DNA of 64,000 nt from CAVOJV01 sp963696325. GTDB taxonomy: Bacteria; Pseudomonadota; Gammaproteobacteria; Competibacterales; Competibacteraceae. Below the pieces are notes generated by a model. The model ran no database searches and was not told where the DNA came from. It was given only the letters and a program-made list of their open reading frames with translations. The DNA lies in contig CAVOJV010000006.1 in the NCBI GenBank assembly GCA_963696325.1, forward strand, positions 124,001-188,000, written 5' to 3'. This document shows, one piece after another, positions 17,920-27,321 of this stretch; the first letter of the stretch is position 1; the number at the start of each line of letters is the position of its first letter. Both the position numbers and the translations under genes were made by a program.

Positions 17920-18306
17920 ATGTCTTTGACACACGTACCCCGAGCGACGGCCGGGCGGCTCTGCCTGCTGCTGGTGAGCCTGCTGGCTGCTCCCCTGGGT
18001 AGCCAGGCAGCTACCAGCGACGACTATTTACGCCAAATTGAAACAGCGGCTAAGCAGCAGGCGTCTACTCCAATAACAACGCGATCCACGCCAACACCTA
18101 ACATCGATGCCACGGAGCGACTACCCTTGGGTTTACAACAGGAAGACTTCGAGAAAACCTTACGCGAAAAATTCGTGGGAACGTATGTCTTTTACGAGCG
18201 CTTGACCGCTCAGAACAAAACCCGGATCTTCACCCTGTATCAGCAGGACAATCGAGTCAGCATGATTCGTGAGCAAACTCTTCGGCTACTGTCCGGGACA
18301 CCCTAG
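17920..18306 (+). CDS. hypothetical exported protein
   Basis: A 128-residue protein with signal peptide (cut probably after GSQA near residue 30), a Thr/Pro-rich linker (residues 50-65), and a C-terminal part with FEKTLREKFVGTYVFYERL and IFTLYQQDNRVSMIREQTLRL. It resembles short periplasmic proteins of sulfur- and methane-oxidising gammaproteobacteria, but I cannot name a family. GAGGAAA lies before the ATG. It is 100 bases upstream of proC in the same direction. Confidence 0.6.
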   Translation: MSLTHVPRATAGRLCLLLVSLLAAPLGSQAATSDDYLRQIETAAKQQASTPITTRSTPTPNIDATERLPLGLQQEDFEKTLREKFVGTYVFYERLTAQNKTRIFTLYQQDNRVSMIREQTLRLLSGTP

Positions 18307-18406
18307 CTTGCCGGAGGTGGCAGATGCGCGGCTGCGATTGCCAGATGACGGATCGAACGGTAGTTTTCCCAACTCTGAGTTTAGAAATCCCTGAGGCAAA
18401 GCGTCT

Positions 18407-19237
18407 ATGAAAACGACTCCTATCGCCTTCATCGGTGGTGGCAACATGGCTCGCAGTCTGATCGGCGGGCTGATTGCCGACGACTGCGATCCCAATAACA
18501 TGTGGGTAGCCGATCCCAGCGCGGCACAGCGGGAAGCCTTGCACAACCACTTTGGTGTCCACGTCAGCGCTACCAATATCGAAAGCGCTGCTAAAGCCAA
18601 GGTTGTGGTGTTAGCGGTCAAACCGCAGGTCATGCGTGAGGTGGCCCGTCAACTTGCCGGGACTGTTCAAGCGGCCAAACCCCTGGTCATTTCTATCGCC
18701 GCCGGGGTACGCGAGCCGGATCTGCGCCACTGGCTGGGTGGCGACATAGCCCTGGTGCGCACCATGCCCAATACACCAGCCCTGGTCGGCTGTGGCGCCA
18801 CGGCCTTATTCGCCAATCCCTTGGTTTCCGATACCCAGCGCCAGTTGGCCGAATCCATCATGCGCGCGGTAGGACTCACCGTCTGGTTACCGGACGAAGA
18901 CCTGCTGGACGCCGTCACTGCCTTATCGGGCAGCGGCCCGGCCTACTTCTTCCTGATCATGGAAGCCCTGGAGCACGCCGGCATCAGACTGGGATTGACC
19001 ACTGAAATCGCTCGCCTGCTCACCCTGCAAACCGCCTTCGGGGCAGCTAAAATGGCGCTGGAAAGCACCGAAAGCCCGGCCGCCCTGCGGGCTCGGGTCA
19101 CTTCGCCGGGAGGTACCACGGAGCGCGCTATCGCGATACTTCGGGAAGGTGGTCTGGAGACCTTGTTCGCCAACGCGCTGGAGGCCGCCCGCCGGCGTTC
19201 CCAGGAATTGGGCGATCTGCTGGGTGAAAAATCATGA
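18407..19237 (+). CDS. proC: pyrroline-5-carboxylate reductase
   Basis: A 276-residue NAD(P)H-dependent enzyme for the last step of proline synthesis. The dinucleotide site FIGGGNMARSLIGGL is at residues 6-20, LSGSGPAYFF lies near 175 and the signature VTSPGGTTERAI near 230. Length and ends are normal. The gene overlaps yggT by four bases (ATGA) and opens a compact run of five genes in one direction ending with metW. Confidence 0.96.
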   Translation: MKTTPIAFIGGGNMARSLIGGLIADDCDPNNMWVADPSAAQREALHNHFGVHVSATNIESAAKAKVVVLAVKPQVMREVARQLAGTVQAAKPLVISIAAGVREPDLRHWLGGDIALVRTMPNTPALVGCGATALFANPLVSDTQRQLAESIMRAVGLTVWLPDEDLLDAVTALSGSGPAYFFLIMEALEHAGIRLGLTTEIARLLTLQTAFGAAKMALESTESPAALRARVTSPGGTTERAIAILREGGLETLFANALEAARRRSQELGDLLGEKS

Positions 19238-19821
19238 TTGACGGCCCTTATTTCAATAATGCTGGCGTCTTTCTGATACAGACCCTGTTCGGCTTCTATA
19301 TCCTCGCCGTGATGTTGCGTTTTTTGTTCCAGTGGGCGCGCGCTGATTTCTATAATCCTCTGGTGCAATTCCTCGTGAAACTCACCAATCCGCCCCTGGT
19401 TCCCCTGCGCCGCCTGATTCCCGGCTTCATGGGTCTGGACATGGCCGCCGTGGTCCTGATGCTGGCGCTGCAATTTCTGGAATTGCTGCTGATCCTGCTG
19501 GTGTCCGGGCAAGGTGCTAATCTGATGGGACTGCTCGTGCTGACCATCGCCGAACTCCTGGGGCTGCTGATCAACGTCCTGTTTTGGGCGATCATCATCC
19601 AGGCCATCCTGAGCTGGTTCAATCCAGATTACCGGCATCCGGCGGTCAGGCTGCTCCATCAACTGACTGAACCGGTTTTGCGTCCCGCCAGACGCCTGCT
19701 ACCGCCGTTCTCTGGCCTGGATTTGTCGCCCATTCTGGTGCTGATCGCCCTCCAACTGCTCAAGCTGTTACTGGTAGCACCCTTGCGGGACATGGGATTT
19801 ACTCTGCTCTTGGGGAACTGA
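19234..19821 (+). CDS. yggT: YggT family membrane protein
   Basis: A 195-residue protein made of two YggT repeats, each with paired transmembrane helices and the motif FxNPLVQF/PVLRPARRLLPP (NPLVQFLVKLTNPPLVPLRR in the first). It resides in the inner membrane and is linked to cell shape or osmotic adaptation in some bacteria, though the mechanism is unresolved. Start overlaps the proC stop; yggU follows after seven bases. Confidence 0.94.
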   Translation: MIDGPYFNNAGVFLIQTLFGFYILAVMLRFLFQWARADFYNPLVQFLVKLTNPPLVPLRRLIPGFMGLDMAAVVLMLALQFLELLLILLVSGQGANLMGLLVLTIAELLGLLINVLFWAIIIQAILSWFNPDYRHPAVRLLHQLTEPVLRPARRLLPPFSGLDLSPILVLIALQLLKLLLVAPLRDMGFTLLLGN

Positions 19822-19828
19822 ACACGGC

Positions 19829-20182
19829 ATGGCAGGCAACCCCGCTTGGTATCGCTGGGAAGGGCGTGATCTTATACTGCACGTGCGCATTCAGCCCCGC
19901 GCCAGTGAGGACACCTTCGCCGATCTCCAGGGGGAACGCCTGCGCATACGTATCACCGCCCCACCCGTGGACGGCAAGGCCAACACGCATCTGTGCCGTT
20001 TCCTGGCAGACGCATTCCAGGTACCCAAGTCCAGCATCACCCTGGTCGCCGGCGCGAACAGCCGCGACAAACGTGTGCGTATCCAGGCTCCGCGTCGCCT
20101 TCCGGCGGGGATCGCTCAACCCCTGATGGGGATGCGGTTGCCTAGGGCAATCACACTCATTAGACTTGTGCGACTTTCATAA
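19829..20182 (+). CDS. yggU: DUF167 family protein
   Basis: The first 95 or so residues match the DUF167/YggU fold: LHVRIQPRASEDTF, then APPVDGKANTHLCRFLAD and VAGANSRDKRVRI. Usual length is near 100; this one has an extra tail of about 20 residues that may be read from what was once intergenic sequence. Function is unknown. It sits between yggT and metX as in many gammaproteobacteria. Confidence 0.92.
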   Translation: MAGNPAWYRWEGRDLILHVRIQPRASEDTFADLQGERLRIRITAPPVDGKANTHLCRFLADAFQVPKSSITLVAGANSRDKRVRIQAPRRLPAGIAQPLMGMRLPRAITLIRLVRLS

Positions 20183-20196
20183 CCCCAGCGAACATC

Positions 20197-21354
20197 ATGC
20201 CTGATCGTTTTCCCCCTGACTCCGTGGGCCTTGTCACCCCCCGGACGCTGTATTTCGACCAACCCCTGGGGTTGGATTGTGGGCGCACGCTGACCACTTA
20301 TCAGTTGATCTACGAAACCTACGGCACGCTGAATGCCGCCCGCAGCAATGCCGTAATGATCTGCCACGCTCTATCGGGAGATCACCACGCCGCCGGCTAT
20401 CACGCTGGCGAGCAACCCAAACCCGGCTGGTGGGAGTCAGCTATCGGCCCTGGCAAACCCATCGATACCCGCCACTTTTTCGTGGTCTGCTGCAATAACC
20501 TGGGCAGTTGCAGAGGCTCTACCGGTCCCACCTCGCCGAATCCCGATACCGGCAAACCCTATGGGCCTGACTTTCCCATCATCACCGTCAGGGACTGGGT
20601 GCGCAGTCAGGCGCGCCTGGCGGATTCTCTCGGAATAACGACGTGGGCAGCGGTGATCGGTGGCAGCCTGGGTGGCATGCAGGCCCTGCAGTGGGCTATC
20701 GATTTTCCCGACCGCCTGGGTCACGCAGTAGCGATTGCCGCCGCGCCAAAACTGTCGGCCCAGAACATCGCCTTCAATGAGGTGGCGCGCCAAGCCATTC
20801 TCTCCGATCCGGACTTTCACGAGGGGCATTATTACGAGCATGGGATAGTACCGCACCGGGGCCTGATGCTGGCCCGGATGCTGGGCCACATCACTTATCT
20901 CTCCGACGAGGGGATGCGAACCAAATTCGGCCGTGAATTGCGCGAGGGCAAGCTCAATTTCAATTTCGACTCCGAGTTTCAGGTGGAAAGCTACCTGCGT
21001 CATCAGGGCCACGCGTTTGTTGAGCGCTTCGACGCCAACACGTATTTGCTCATGACCAAGGCGCTGGACTACTTCGACCCGGCCGCCGACTTCAACCATG
21101 ATCTGGCCGTGGCCTTCCAGCGCGCCCAAGCGCGCTTCCTCGTGATATCCTTTACCAGCGACTGGCGGTTCTCACCTGCTCGCTCCCGGGAGATTGTCAA
21201 GGCCCTGATAGCTGCGCGCTGTGAGGTCAGCTATGTGGAGATCAGGTCCGAATATGGTCATGACACCTTTCTCATGCCTATTCCCCGCTACATAGAGATG
21301 TTCAAGGCTTATTTGGAACGAGTGGCCCGCGAGATAACACCCGATGCGACCTGA
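20197..21354 (+). CDS. metX: homoserine O-acyltransferase
   Basis: A 385-residue alpha/beta hydrolase-fold enzyme acylating homoserine at the start of methionine synthesis. The nucleophile is in GGSLGGMQ, the other triad members in SDWRF and EYGHD near the end. ALSGDHHAAG and NNLGSCRGSTGP are family hallmarks. Whether acetyl- or succinyl-CoA is used cannot be decided by eye; MetX proteins paired with MetW are often succinyltransferases. It overlaps metW by eleven bases. Confidence 0.95.
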   Translation: MPDRFPPDSVGLVTPRTLYFDQPLGLDCGRTLTTYQLIYETYGTLNAARSNAVMICHALSGDHHAAGYHAGEQPKPGWWESAIGPGKPIDTRHFFVVCCNNLGSCRGSTGPTSPNPDTGKPYGPDFPIITVRDWVRSQARLADSLGITTWAAVIGGSLGGMQALQWAIDFPDRLGHAVAIAAAPKLSAQNIAFNEVARQAILSDPDFHEGHYYEHGIVPHRGLMLARMLGHITYLSDEGMRTKFGRELREGKLNFNFDSEFQVESYLRHQGHAFVERFDANTYLLMTKALDYFDPAADFNHDLAVAFQRAQARFLVISFTSDWRFSPARSREIVKALIAARCEVSYVEIRSEYGHDTFLMPIPRYIEMFKAYLERVAREITPDAT

Positions 21355-21937
21355 TCTGAATATTATTAGCGAGTGGATTCGCGCCGGTTCGCGGGTGCTG
21401 GATTTGGGCTGCGGTGATGGCGCCTTGCTGGCGCATTTACGTGATGACCAGCAGGTTAGCGGTTACGGCCTGGAGATCGACGCCGATAACATCCTCAAGT
21501 GCATCCAAGCCGGCATCAACGTCATCCATACGGACCTGGAGGCAGGGCTGTCAGATTTTGATGATGATACCTTCGACTACGTGATCATGACCCAAACCTT
21601 GCAAGCGGTGCAGCATACCGAACGACTGCTGGACGAAATGCTGCGAGTAGGGCGCGAGGGCATCGTCACGTTCCCCAATTTTGCCTACTGGAAGTGCCGC
21701 GTTCAACTTGCCCTGGGTGGCCTGATGCCGGTGGTTAAGACGCTGCCCCATACCTGGTACGATACCCCCAATGTACACTTGTTTACCATTCGGGATTTCG
21801 AAGCGCTATGCCGGCATAAACGGATTCACGTTCTCCAGCGGATCGTGGTGGATTACGCCCATCGCTCTAGCCTAGGCCTGCGCGTATTGCCCAACCTGCT
21901 AGGCGAATTGGCTCTCTACCGGTTGGGACGCGCTTAA
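21344..21937 (+). CDS. metW: methionine biosynthesis protein MetW
   Basis: A 197-residue class I methyltransferase-fold protein: RPDLNIISEWI at the start, motif I VLDLGCGDGALL, and FPNFAYWKCR and PHTWYDTPNVHLFT, all standard MetW blocks. It works with MetX; the pair are cotranslated from overlapping frames. MetW is needed for homoserine acyltransferase function in several proteobacteria. Confidence 0.95.
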   Translation: MRPDLNIISEWIRAGSRVLDLGCGDGALLAHLRDDQQVSGYGLEIDADNILKCIQAGINVIHTDLEAGLSDFDDDTFDYVIMTQTLQAVQHTERLLDEMLRVGREGIVTFPNFAYWKCRVQLALGGLMPVVKTLPHTWYDTPNVHLFTIRDFEALCRHKRIHVLQRIVVDYAHRSSLGLRVLPNLLGELALYRLGRA

Positions 21938-21954
21938 TCCTCTACTATTAAGCC

Positions 21955-22776
21955 ATGCCCAAAGCGCGTGCTGCCATCCTGCCAATCCTCGTGGTAGCCA
22001 TCATCCAGGCGCTTACCTACGGCTTGTTGATCTACGACGCGCGCCTCGTCAAGGCCCGCTTTAGTGACTTGTGGCAAAGTGCTGCGCAGGAACATAGCGC
22101 CCTGCTGGCGCAGGCACTGGCCCCTAGCCTTGCCGTCAATAACCGAGGCGCTCTACTGGATATCCTGGAACTGCTCAAGAACAACCACGCCTTAAGCGCT
22201 GTGCATTACACACAACTCGCTAAGTTGTTGAATTTTATGATGTTCACAAAACCAGTAGTTTTTGAAAAAGTTTCTTCAATTCAATGACTTGTTGTGCTGT
22301 AACGCAACATATGTGTAATGTATAGGCCTTAAGCGGAGCAGCTTGCTTACAGCCGCCGTTAGGGTGCCAGCGGCACCCTGCTTCTTGTCGATCTCGACCA
22401 GGCCAAGCACGTCAGCGATACCCATGGCCACCCTATCGGCGACCGCTATCTAAGCCAAGCCGCCCAGCATCTTCGCGACTCGCTGCGTGAAACCGATTTT
22501 GTCAGTCGCTTCGGGGATAACGGGTTCGGGATCCTACTTATTCACACCATCTCCGGCCAGGCCATCCTGGTCAGCAATGCCCTTCAAAAAATGCTCAGTG
22601 CCCAGGAATTCACTCACGATGGGCGGCGCATCCCTTTCAGCGCCTGTATTGGCGTCGCTTTGTTCCCAAAACAGGGCGATAACGCCAATGACCTGCTTCG
22701 CAAGGCGGACTCGGCCCTGCGCACTGCCAAGCAACCAGGCAGTAATACCTACCGCCTGTTCACCGAAGGTAATTAG
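21955..22776 (+). pseudogene. GGDEF protein with replaced centre (inactive diguanylate cyclase)
   Basis: The start codes for a membrane segment (residues 7-24) and part of a periplasmic sensor up to ALSAVHYTQLAK near 22220. An unrelated AT-rich stretch with stops follows until about 22365. The same frame then resumes with LLLVDLDQAKHVSDTHGH and continues through a GGDEF-domain end to FTEGN. The signature is SRFGDNGFG instead of RxGGDEF, so the active site was also lost or degenerate. It probably was a membrane-bound cyclase disrupted by an insertion-deletion. Confidence 0.72.
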
Positions 22777-24674
22777 GCGCCCCTGAATTTCATATTGAAA
22801 TGAACCACGCCTGAGTCAATTTTTTCTTTCATTCCAAACCCCTCTTTTCTGCCAAACTGACGAAACAGATTGAGCATTGGAGTATTTTCCAGCAACACCT
22901 CGGCAGTAAATCCCAACAACCCCTGTTTTTTCGCCAAGTAAGTCAGGTAGGACAGCAGCTCACTGCATATACCCTGGTGCTGATAATCGTCTCTCACCAC
23001 AAACATCACATCCGCCGTGTGCGCGGACTTGTCTATGAAATACCTGCCAACTCCAATAATTTCTTCTTTTTGCTCATGCTGTAGCATGGCGAATATCGCC
23101 ATTTTCTCGGTATAATCAATTACCACAAGTCTTTGCAGGTACTCATGAGGCATGTCGGTACGGGTGGAAAAAAACCGCCGATAAATGGCTTGATCTGAAA
23201 GGTGGTGCCCCTTAAATTCTTTCAACAATGGTTCATCGCTGATTTTCGCCGGTCTTAGAAGGATTTCAAGGCCGGATTTAGTGATTTTATAGGTTTCCAA
23301 TTCCTCTGGATATTTGCCTTTCTCACCAGGAATGAACATCTGATCCTTGTATATGAGATTGGCTTTTTTAGCCTCCTCGATAAGCCAGGATCTAAACTTT
23401 GGATGTGCGATGGCTATCAACTGCATCGCCCGCTCTCGAATGCTTTTTCCATGTATATAGGCTATTCCATACTCGGTCACGACATAGTGAATATCGCCTC
23501 TATTCAAGGTAATACCAGCGCCTTCTCCAAAAAAGGGGACTATGCGCGAAAAGTTTTCGTCTATGGTGGTAGACGACAGCGTCAGAATAGCCTTGCCGCG
23601 CTCAGCCAGAATCGCACCCCGCATGAAATCGACGATGCCGCCAATCCCATTGAAAAAGGTCTTACCAACGGATTCTGCAGTAGCCTGACCGGTAAGATCC
23701 ACACCGAGCGCATTGTTGACCGCCGCCATGCGTTGGTGCCGGGCGATAACCAGAGGATCATTCGTATAGTCGATCGTCCTGAATTCGATGGAGGGATTAT
23801 CGTCTATAAAATCATAAGTTGCTTTGCTGCCCATGCAAAATGTAGCGACGGCTTTGCCACGACCGACACTTTTCTTGGTGTTATCGATGACGCCCGCTTG
23901 CATGAGATCCACGATGCCGTCCGTCAATAGCTCGGTGTGCACGCCCAAGTGCTTTTTAGTGCGCAGGTTCGCCAAAATAGCATTGGGTATGCTGCCATAA
24001 CCAACCTGGATGGTATCTCCATCCTCGATAATCCGCGCCACATACTTACCGATCTGATAGGCAATATCGTCGGGGACTCCGGGTTTGTACTCCCAGAGCG
24101 GTTCATCATAGGGAATTATAAAATTGACATGATCGATATGGATAAAGGCATCCCCGTGCACGCGGGGCATATTGGTATTTACCTGGGCTATGACCATGGG
24201 AGCGCTGGTCACCGCCTCTTTGGTCATATCCACGCTGATACCCAGACTCATATAACCGTGCTCATCTGGGGGTGAAGTTTGTATCATCGCTACATCGATA
24301 GGTAAGAGTCTGCGATAGAACAGTTCGGGAACCCGGGACAGGAAAACCGGGGTATAATCTACAAAACCTTTATTGACGGCATCCCGATCGGTATTGCCTA
24401 TAAAGAGGGCGTTAGCACGAAAATTGGGCTTGAATTTCTCATCCATATAAGGCGCAATACCCATCGTCCACGCATGCAGTATCTCGGTGTCAAAAAAAGC
24501 CGTGGGATTGGCTTCCACATAGGCCACGAGGGCGCGTGTAAGGTATTGGGGTTCGCCACAACCCGTGCCGATGAACAAGCGATCGCCTCTATGAATGTGG
24601 CCGAAGACCTTATCTTTCAACACAAACTTTTCCGGATATAAAACCCTCATTTTGTCAATTCGACTGGTGCTCAT
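22773..24674 (-). CDS. acetyl-CoA hydrolase/transferase fused to a GNAT domain
   Basis: A 633-residue fusion. Residues 1-450 are an acetyl-CoA hydrolase/CoA-transferase domain (GTGCGEPQYLTRAL, VGYGSIPNAIL, FGEGAGITLNRGDIHYVVTE). Residues 470-633 form a GNAT domain (FVVRDDYQHQGICSELLSYL contains the acetyl-CoA loop). Similar fusions are annotated as bifunctional CoA transferase/N-acetyltransferase and may acetylate protein lysines in response to acyl-CoA levels. No obvious operon; its stop meets the end of the dead GGDEF gene, which points the other way. Confidence 0.9.
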   Translation of the reverse strand: MSTSRIDKMRVLYPEKFVLKDKVFGHIHRGDRLFIGTGCGEPQYLTRALVAYVEANPTAFFDTEILHAWTMGIAPYMDEKFKPNFRANALFIGNTDRDAVNKGFVDYTPVFLSRVPELFYRRLLPIDVAMIQTSPPDEHGYMSLGISVDMTKEAVTSAPMVIAQVNTNMPRVHGDAFIHIDHVNFIIPYDEPLWEYKPGVPDDIAYQIGKYVARIIEDGDTIQVGYGSIPNAILANLRTKKHLGVHTELLTDGIVDLMQAGVIDNTKKSVGRGKAVATFCMGSKATYDFIDDNPSIEFRTIDYTNDPLVIARHQRMAAVNNALGVDLTGQATAESVGKTFFNGIGGIVDFMRGAILAERGKAILTLSSTTIDENFSRIVPFFGEGAGITLNRGDIHYVVTEYGIAYIHGKSIRERAMQLIAIAHPKFRSWLIEEAKKANLIYKDQMFIPGEKGKYPEELETYKITKSGLEILLRPAKISDEPLLKEFKGHHLSDQAIYRRFFSTRTDMPHEYLQRLVVIDYTEKMAIFAMLQHEQKEEIIGVGRYFIDKSAHTADVMFVVRDDYQHQGICSELLSYLTYLAKKQGLLGFTAEVLLENTPMLNLFRQFGRKEGFGMKEKIDSGVVHFNMKFRGA

Positions 24675-24716
24675 ATCCCCTAATCCATTTTGATAAAAAG
24701 TAATCCCAAGAACGCA

Positions 24717-25811
24717 TTAACGGAGGCGGTTGGGCAGTATGTCCTGCAATTTGGCACGGGCCTCGCGCAGCATGCTTTCGGTGGTAGCCCAATCCACGCA
24801 GGCGTCGGTGACGGACACCCCGTATTTCAGCTGGGAGAGATCGGCGGGAATGGGCTGATTGCCCCACTCCAGGTTGCTCTCGAGCATTAGCCCGACGATA
24901 GAACGATTGCCCTCCAGGATCTGGTGTACACAGTCGTGCATCACCAAGGGTTGCAGGGCCGGATCTTTGTTGGAGTTGGCATGGCTGCAATCCACCACCA
25001 GGTTGGCGGGCAGTTTTTCGGCGGCCAGTTCCCGCTCGCACAGCGCAATGGTTACCGAATCGTAATTGGGCTTGCTGCCACCTCTCAAAACGGCATGGCC
25101 ATAGCGGTTACCGCCGGTGCGGATTACCGCGCACTGACCGTCTTGGTTAATGCCGAGAAAACTGTGGGGTTTGCAAACCGAATGCAGGGCGTTGATAGCC
25201 ACTTTGAGCCCCCCGTCGGTACCGTTCTTGAACCCGACGGGGGTAGACAGACCGCTGGCCATCTCCCGGTGGGTCTGCGACTCGGTGGTGCGCGCGCCGA
25301 TGGCGGTCCAGGTGATCAGGTCCGACAGATACTGGGGGCTGATGGGATCCAGCGCCTCGGTGCCCGTGGGCAGCCCCATTTCGGCCAGCTCCAGCAAGAG
25401 GGAGCGAGCCATTTGGAGGCCTTCCTCGACCTGGAAGGAATCATCCAGGTGGGGATCGTTGATCAACCCTTTCCAACCGGTCGTGGTGCGAGGCTTCTCG
25501 AAATACACCCGCATCACCAGAAACAGAGTGTCGCCAACTTCAGCGGCGAGTTTTTGCAAGCGTCGGGCATAATCGCGGGCCGCTTCCACATCGTGAATCG
25601 AGCAGGGGCCCACCACCACGAACAGGCGGTGGTCCAGACGATCCAGAATGCGCTGTAGAGTCCGCCGGCCGGCCAGCACGGTCTCCGCAGCCCTGGCGCT
25701 GAGCGGCAGGCGCCGTTTAATTTCTTCTGGCGTCAATAGCACTTCCTGGGAAACAACATTGACGTTATCAATAAGATTCGGTTGCATGGTTGATGCCCGG
25801 TTCAGATTCAT
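24717..25811 (-). CDS. 3-deoxy-7-phosphoheptulonate synthase, type I (AroF/AroG)
   Basis: The first enzyme of the shikimate pathway, joining PEP and erythrose 4-phosphate. GPCSIHD, RVYFEKPRTTTGWKGLINDP (metal and substrate sites), GARTTESQTHRE and VDCSHANSNKD are all present. The frame extends to 25904, but ATG at 25811 or 25787 gives the usual length of about 355-365 residues; I chose 25811. Which aromatic amino acid inhibits it cannot be told. It lies downstream of a HAD phosphatase pointing the same way. Confidence 0.93.
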   Translation of the reverse strand: MNLNRASTMQPNLIDNVNVVSQEVLLTPEEIKRRLPLSARAAETVLAGRRTLQRILDRLDHRLFVVVGPCSIHDVEAARDYARRLQKLAAEVGDTLFLVMRVYFEKPRTTTGWKGLINDPHLDDSFQVEEGLQMARSLLLELAEMGLPTGTEALDPISPQYLSDLITWTAIGARTTESQTHREMASGLSTPVGFKNGTDGGLKVAINALHSVCKPHSFLGINQDGQCAVIRTGGNRYGHAVLRGGSKPNYDSVTIALCERELAAEKLPANLVVDCSHANSNKDPALQPLVMHDCVHQILEGNRSIVGLMLESNLEWGNQPIPADLSQLKYGVSVTDACVDWATTESMLREARAKLQDILPNRLR

Positions 25812-25904
25812 AGATGGATCGCTAAAATTCAGCCGGTTTGTACGCCAGGGGCCAGCCGACGTCAAGCCCTTGGGTGGGATCATTTGACCAACGCTATTTA
25901 CCAC

Positions 25905-26570
25905 TCAGACGGCGCAAGCTCGCAGGCTGATAACCTGCCACCCTTGCTGTTCGGCATGGTTGGCCAGAGTCTCGTCCGGGTCTACGGCCACCGGATGGGT
26001 AACCCGATTGAGCAGGGGCAGATCGTTGAGGGAATCGCTGTAAAACCAACTGCCTTCCAAAGAGTGCCCGGTCGCTTCCAGCCAGCACTCCAGACGTTGC
26101 ACCTTGCCGTGCTGGAAACAAGGGATGCCAAAGGTCTTGCCGGTATAACGGCCATTCTTCATCTCCGCCTCGGTAGCCAGCAGGTGGGGCACCCCGAAGG
26201 CCTCGGCAATGGGCTGAGTAACAAACCGGTTGGTGGCGGTGACAATAAGCAAAGTGTCGCCTGCCTCACGGTGGCGTTGCAGCAGTTCGGCTGCCTTGGG
26301 CAGCATTATCGGCCGGATCTTTTCTGCCACAAAGCGCTCCCGCCAGGCATACAGAATAGCCGGATCGTGAGTGGCTAAGGGGTGCAGGGCAAATTCCAGA
26401 AATTGGTAGATATCCAGGGTGCCGGCTTTATAAGCAGCATAAAAGCGCTGGTTCTCGCGTTCATACACCTCGCCATCGACGATCCCATTTTCTACCAGGA
26501 ATTCTCCCCATAGATAGTCACTGTCGCCTCCCAGCAAGGTATTATCCAAGTCAAACATGGCCAGGCTCAC
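25905..26570 (-). CDS. HAD-IB family phosphatase (SerB-like)
   Basis: About 221 residues. The nucleophile motif FDLDNTLL lies at the start, T/S motif ending LIVTATNR in the middle, and SDSLNDLPLL gives the metal-binding motif IV. The GTG at 26570 is preferred since GGGAGAG lies about six bases upstream; a TTG at 26585 and ATG at 26558 are alternatives. Relatives are annotated as HAD-IB hydrolases or histidinol-phosphatase-like; the substrate is not known. Divergent from rppH. Confidence 0.87.
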   Translation of the reverse strand: MSLAMFDLDNTLLGGDSDYLWGEFLVENGIVDGEVYERENQRFYAAYKAGTLDIYQFLEFALHPLATHDPAILYAWRERFVAEKIRPIMLPKAAELLQRHREAGDTLLIVTATNRFVTQPIAEAFGVPHLLATEAEMKNGRYTGKTFGIPCFQHGKVQRLECWLEATGHSLEGSWFYSDSLNDLPLLNRVTHPVAVDPDETLANHAEQQGWQVISLRACAV

Positions 26571-26755
26571 AAACAACTCTCCCAATACTTAAGTTACCGG
26601 TCAAGCGGCCGGTGCAGCGTAAAGGATTGGCACGTTCGAGGCAATCACCCAGTAGAAGCAAAAGTATTAACTTAACAAACACTTTGACCATGGCGAAAAC
26701 ACTTTGATTATGAAAAAATAGCAAGCATCGTAGGTTGCAAAAAACTGGTTCATAA

Positions 26756-27277
26756 GTGATTGATTCGGAGGGCTATAGGCCTAACGTCGGTATCATCCTG
26801 TGCAATTCGGACAAGCGTGTATTCTGGGCACGGCGCATCGGCCAGCGCTCCTGGCAGTTTCCCCAAGGCGGCATCCATAAGGAAGAGTTGCCTATACCCG
26901 AGCACGCCATGTTCCGGGAACTGGCCGAGGAAATTGGCTTACGGCCCGAGCATGTAGAGATCATAGGACGCACCGAGGGCTGGCTACATTATCGCTTGCC
27001 TAAGCGGTTGGTTAGGCATAGCAGTAAACCTACCTGCATTGGTCAGAAACAGGTATGGTTTTTGTTGCGCCTATTGGGCGCGGAAAGCGATGTGCGTCTG
27101 GACTTGTCCGAGCGGCCTGAGTTCGACCATTGGCGCTGGGTTGATTACTGGTATCCTCTAAGGGCGGTGGTGCCGTTCAAACGACAGGTATATTTGCGTG
27201 CGTTGCAAGAGTTGGCTCCCCTTTTGTTCCCCGAAGGTCAGGCCAAGGCGGCTGTACAGCGACCACGGCACTCTTGA
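26756..27277 (+). CDS. rppH: RNA pyrophosphohydrolase
   Basis: A 173-residue Nudix hydrolase starting MIDSEGYRPNVGIIL (GTG codon), identical in layout to RppH, which removes pyrophosphate from 5' mRNA ends to start decay. The Nudix box runs from GGI near residue 38 to RELAEEIGL near 62. The stop overlaps the first codons of the upstream-extended ptsP frame; the order rppH-ptsP is conserved in gammaproteobacteria. Confidence 0.95.
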   Translation: MIDSEGYRPNVGIILCNSDKRVFWARRIGQRSWQFPQGGIHKEELPIPEHAMFRELAEEIGLRPEHVEIIGRTEGWLHYRLPKRLVRHSSKPTCIGQKQVWFLLRLLGAESDVRLDLSERPEFDHWRWVDYWYPLRAVVPFKRQVYLRALQELAPLLFPEGQAKAAVQRPRHS

Positions 27278-27321
27278 AAGCGCTAGTCGCCTCACTTACC
27301 CAATCTGCGAGAACCGTCAAC

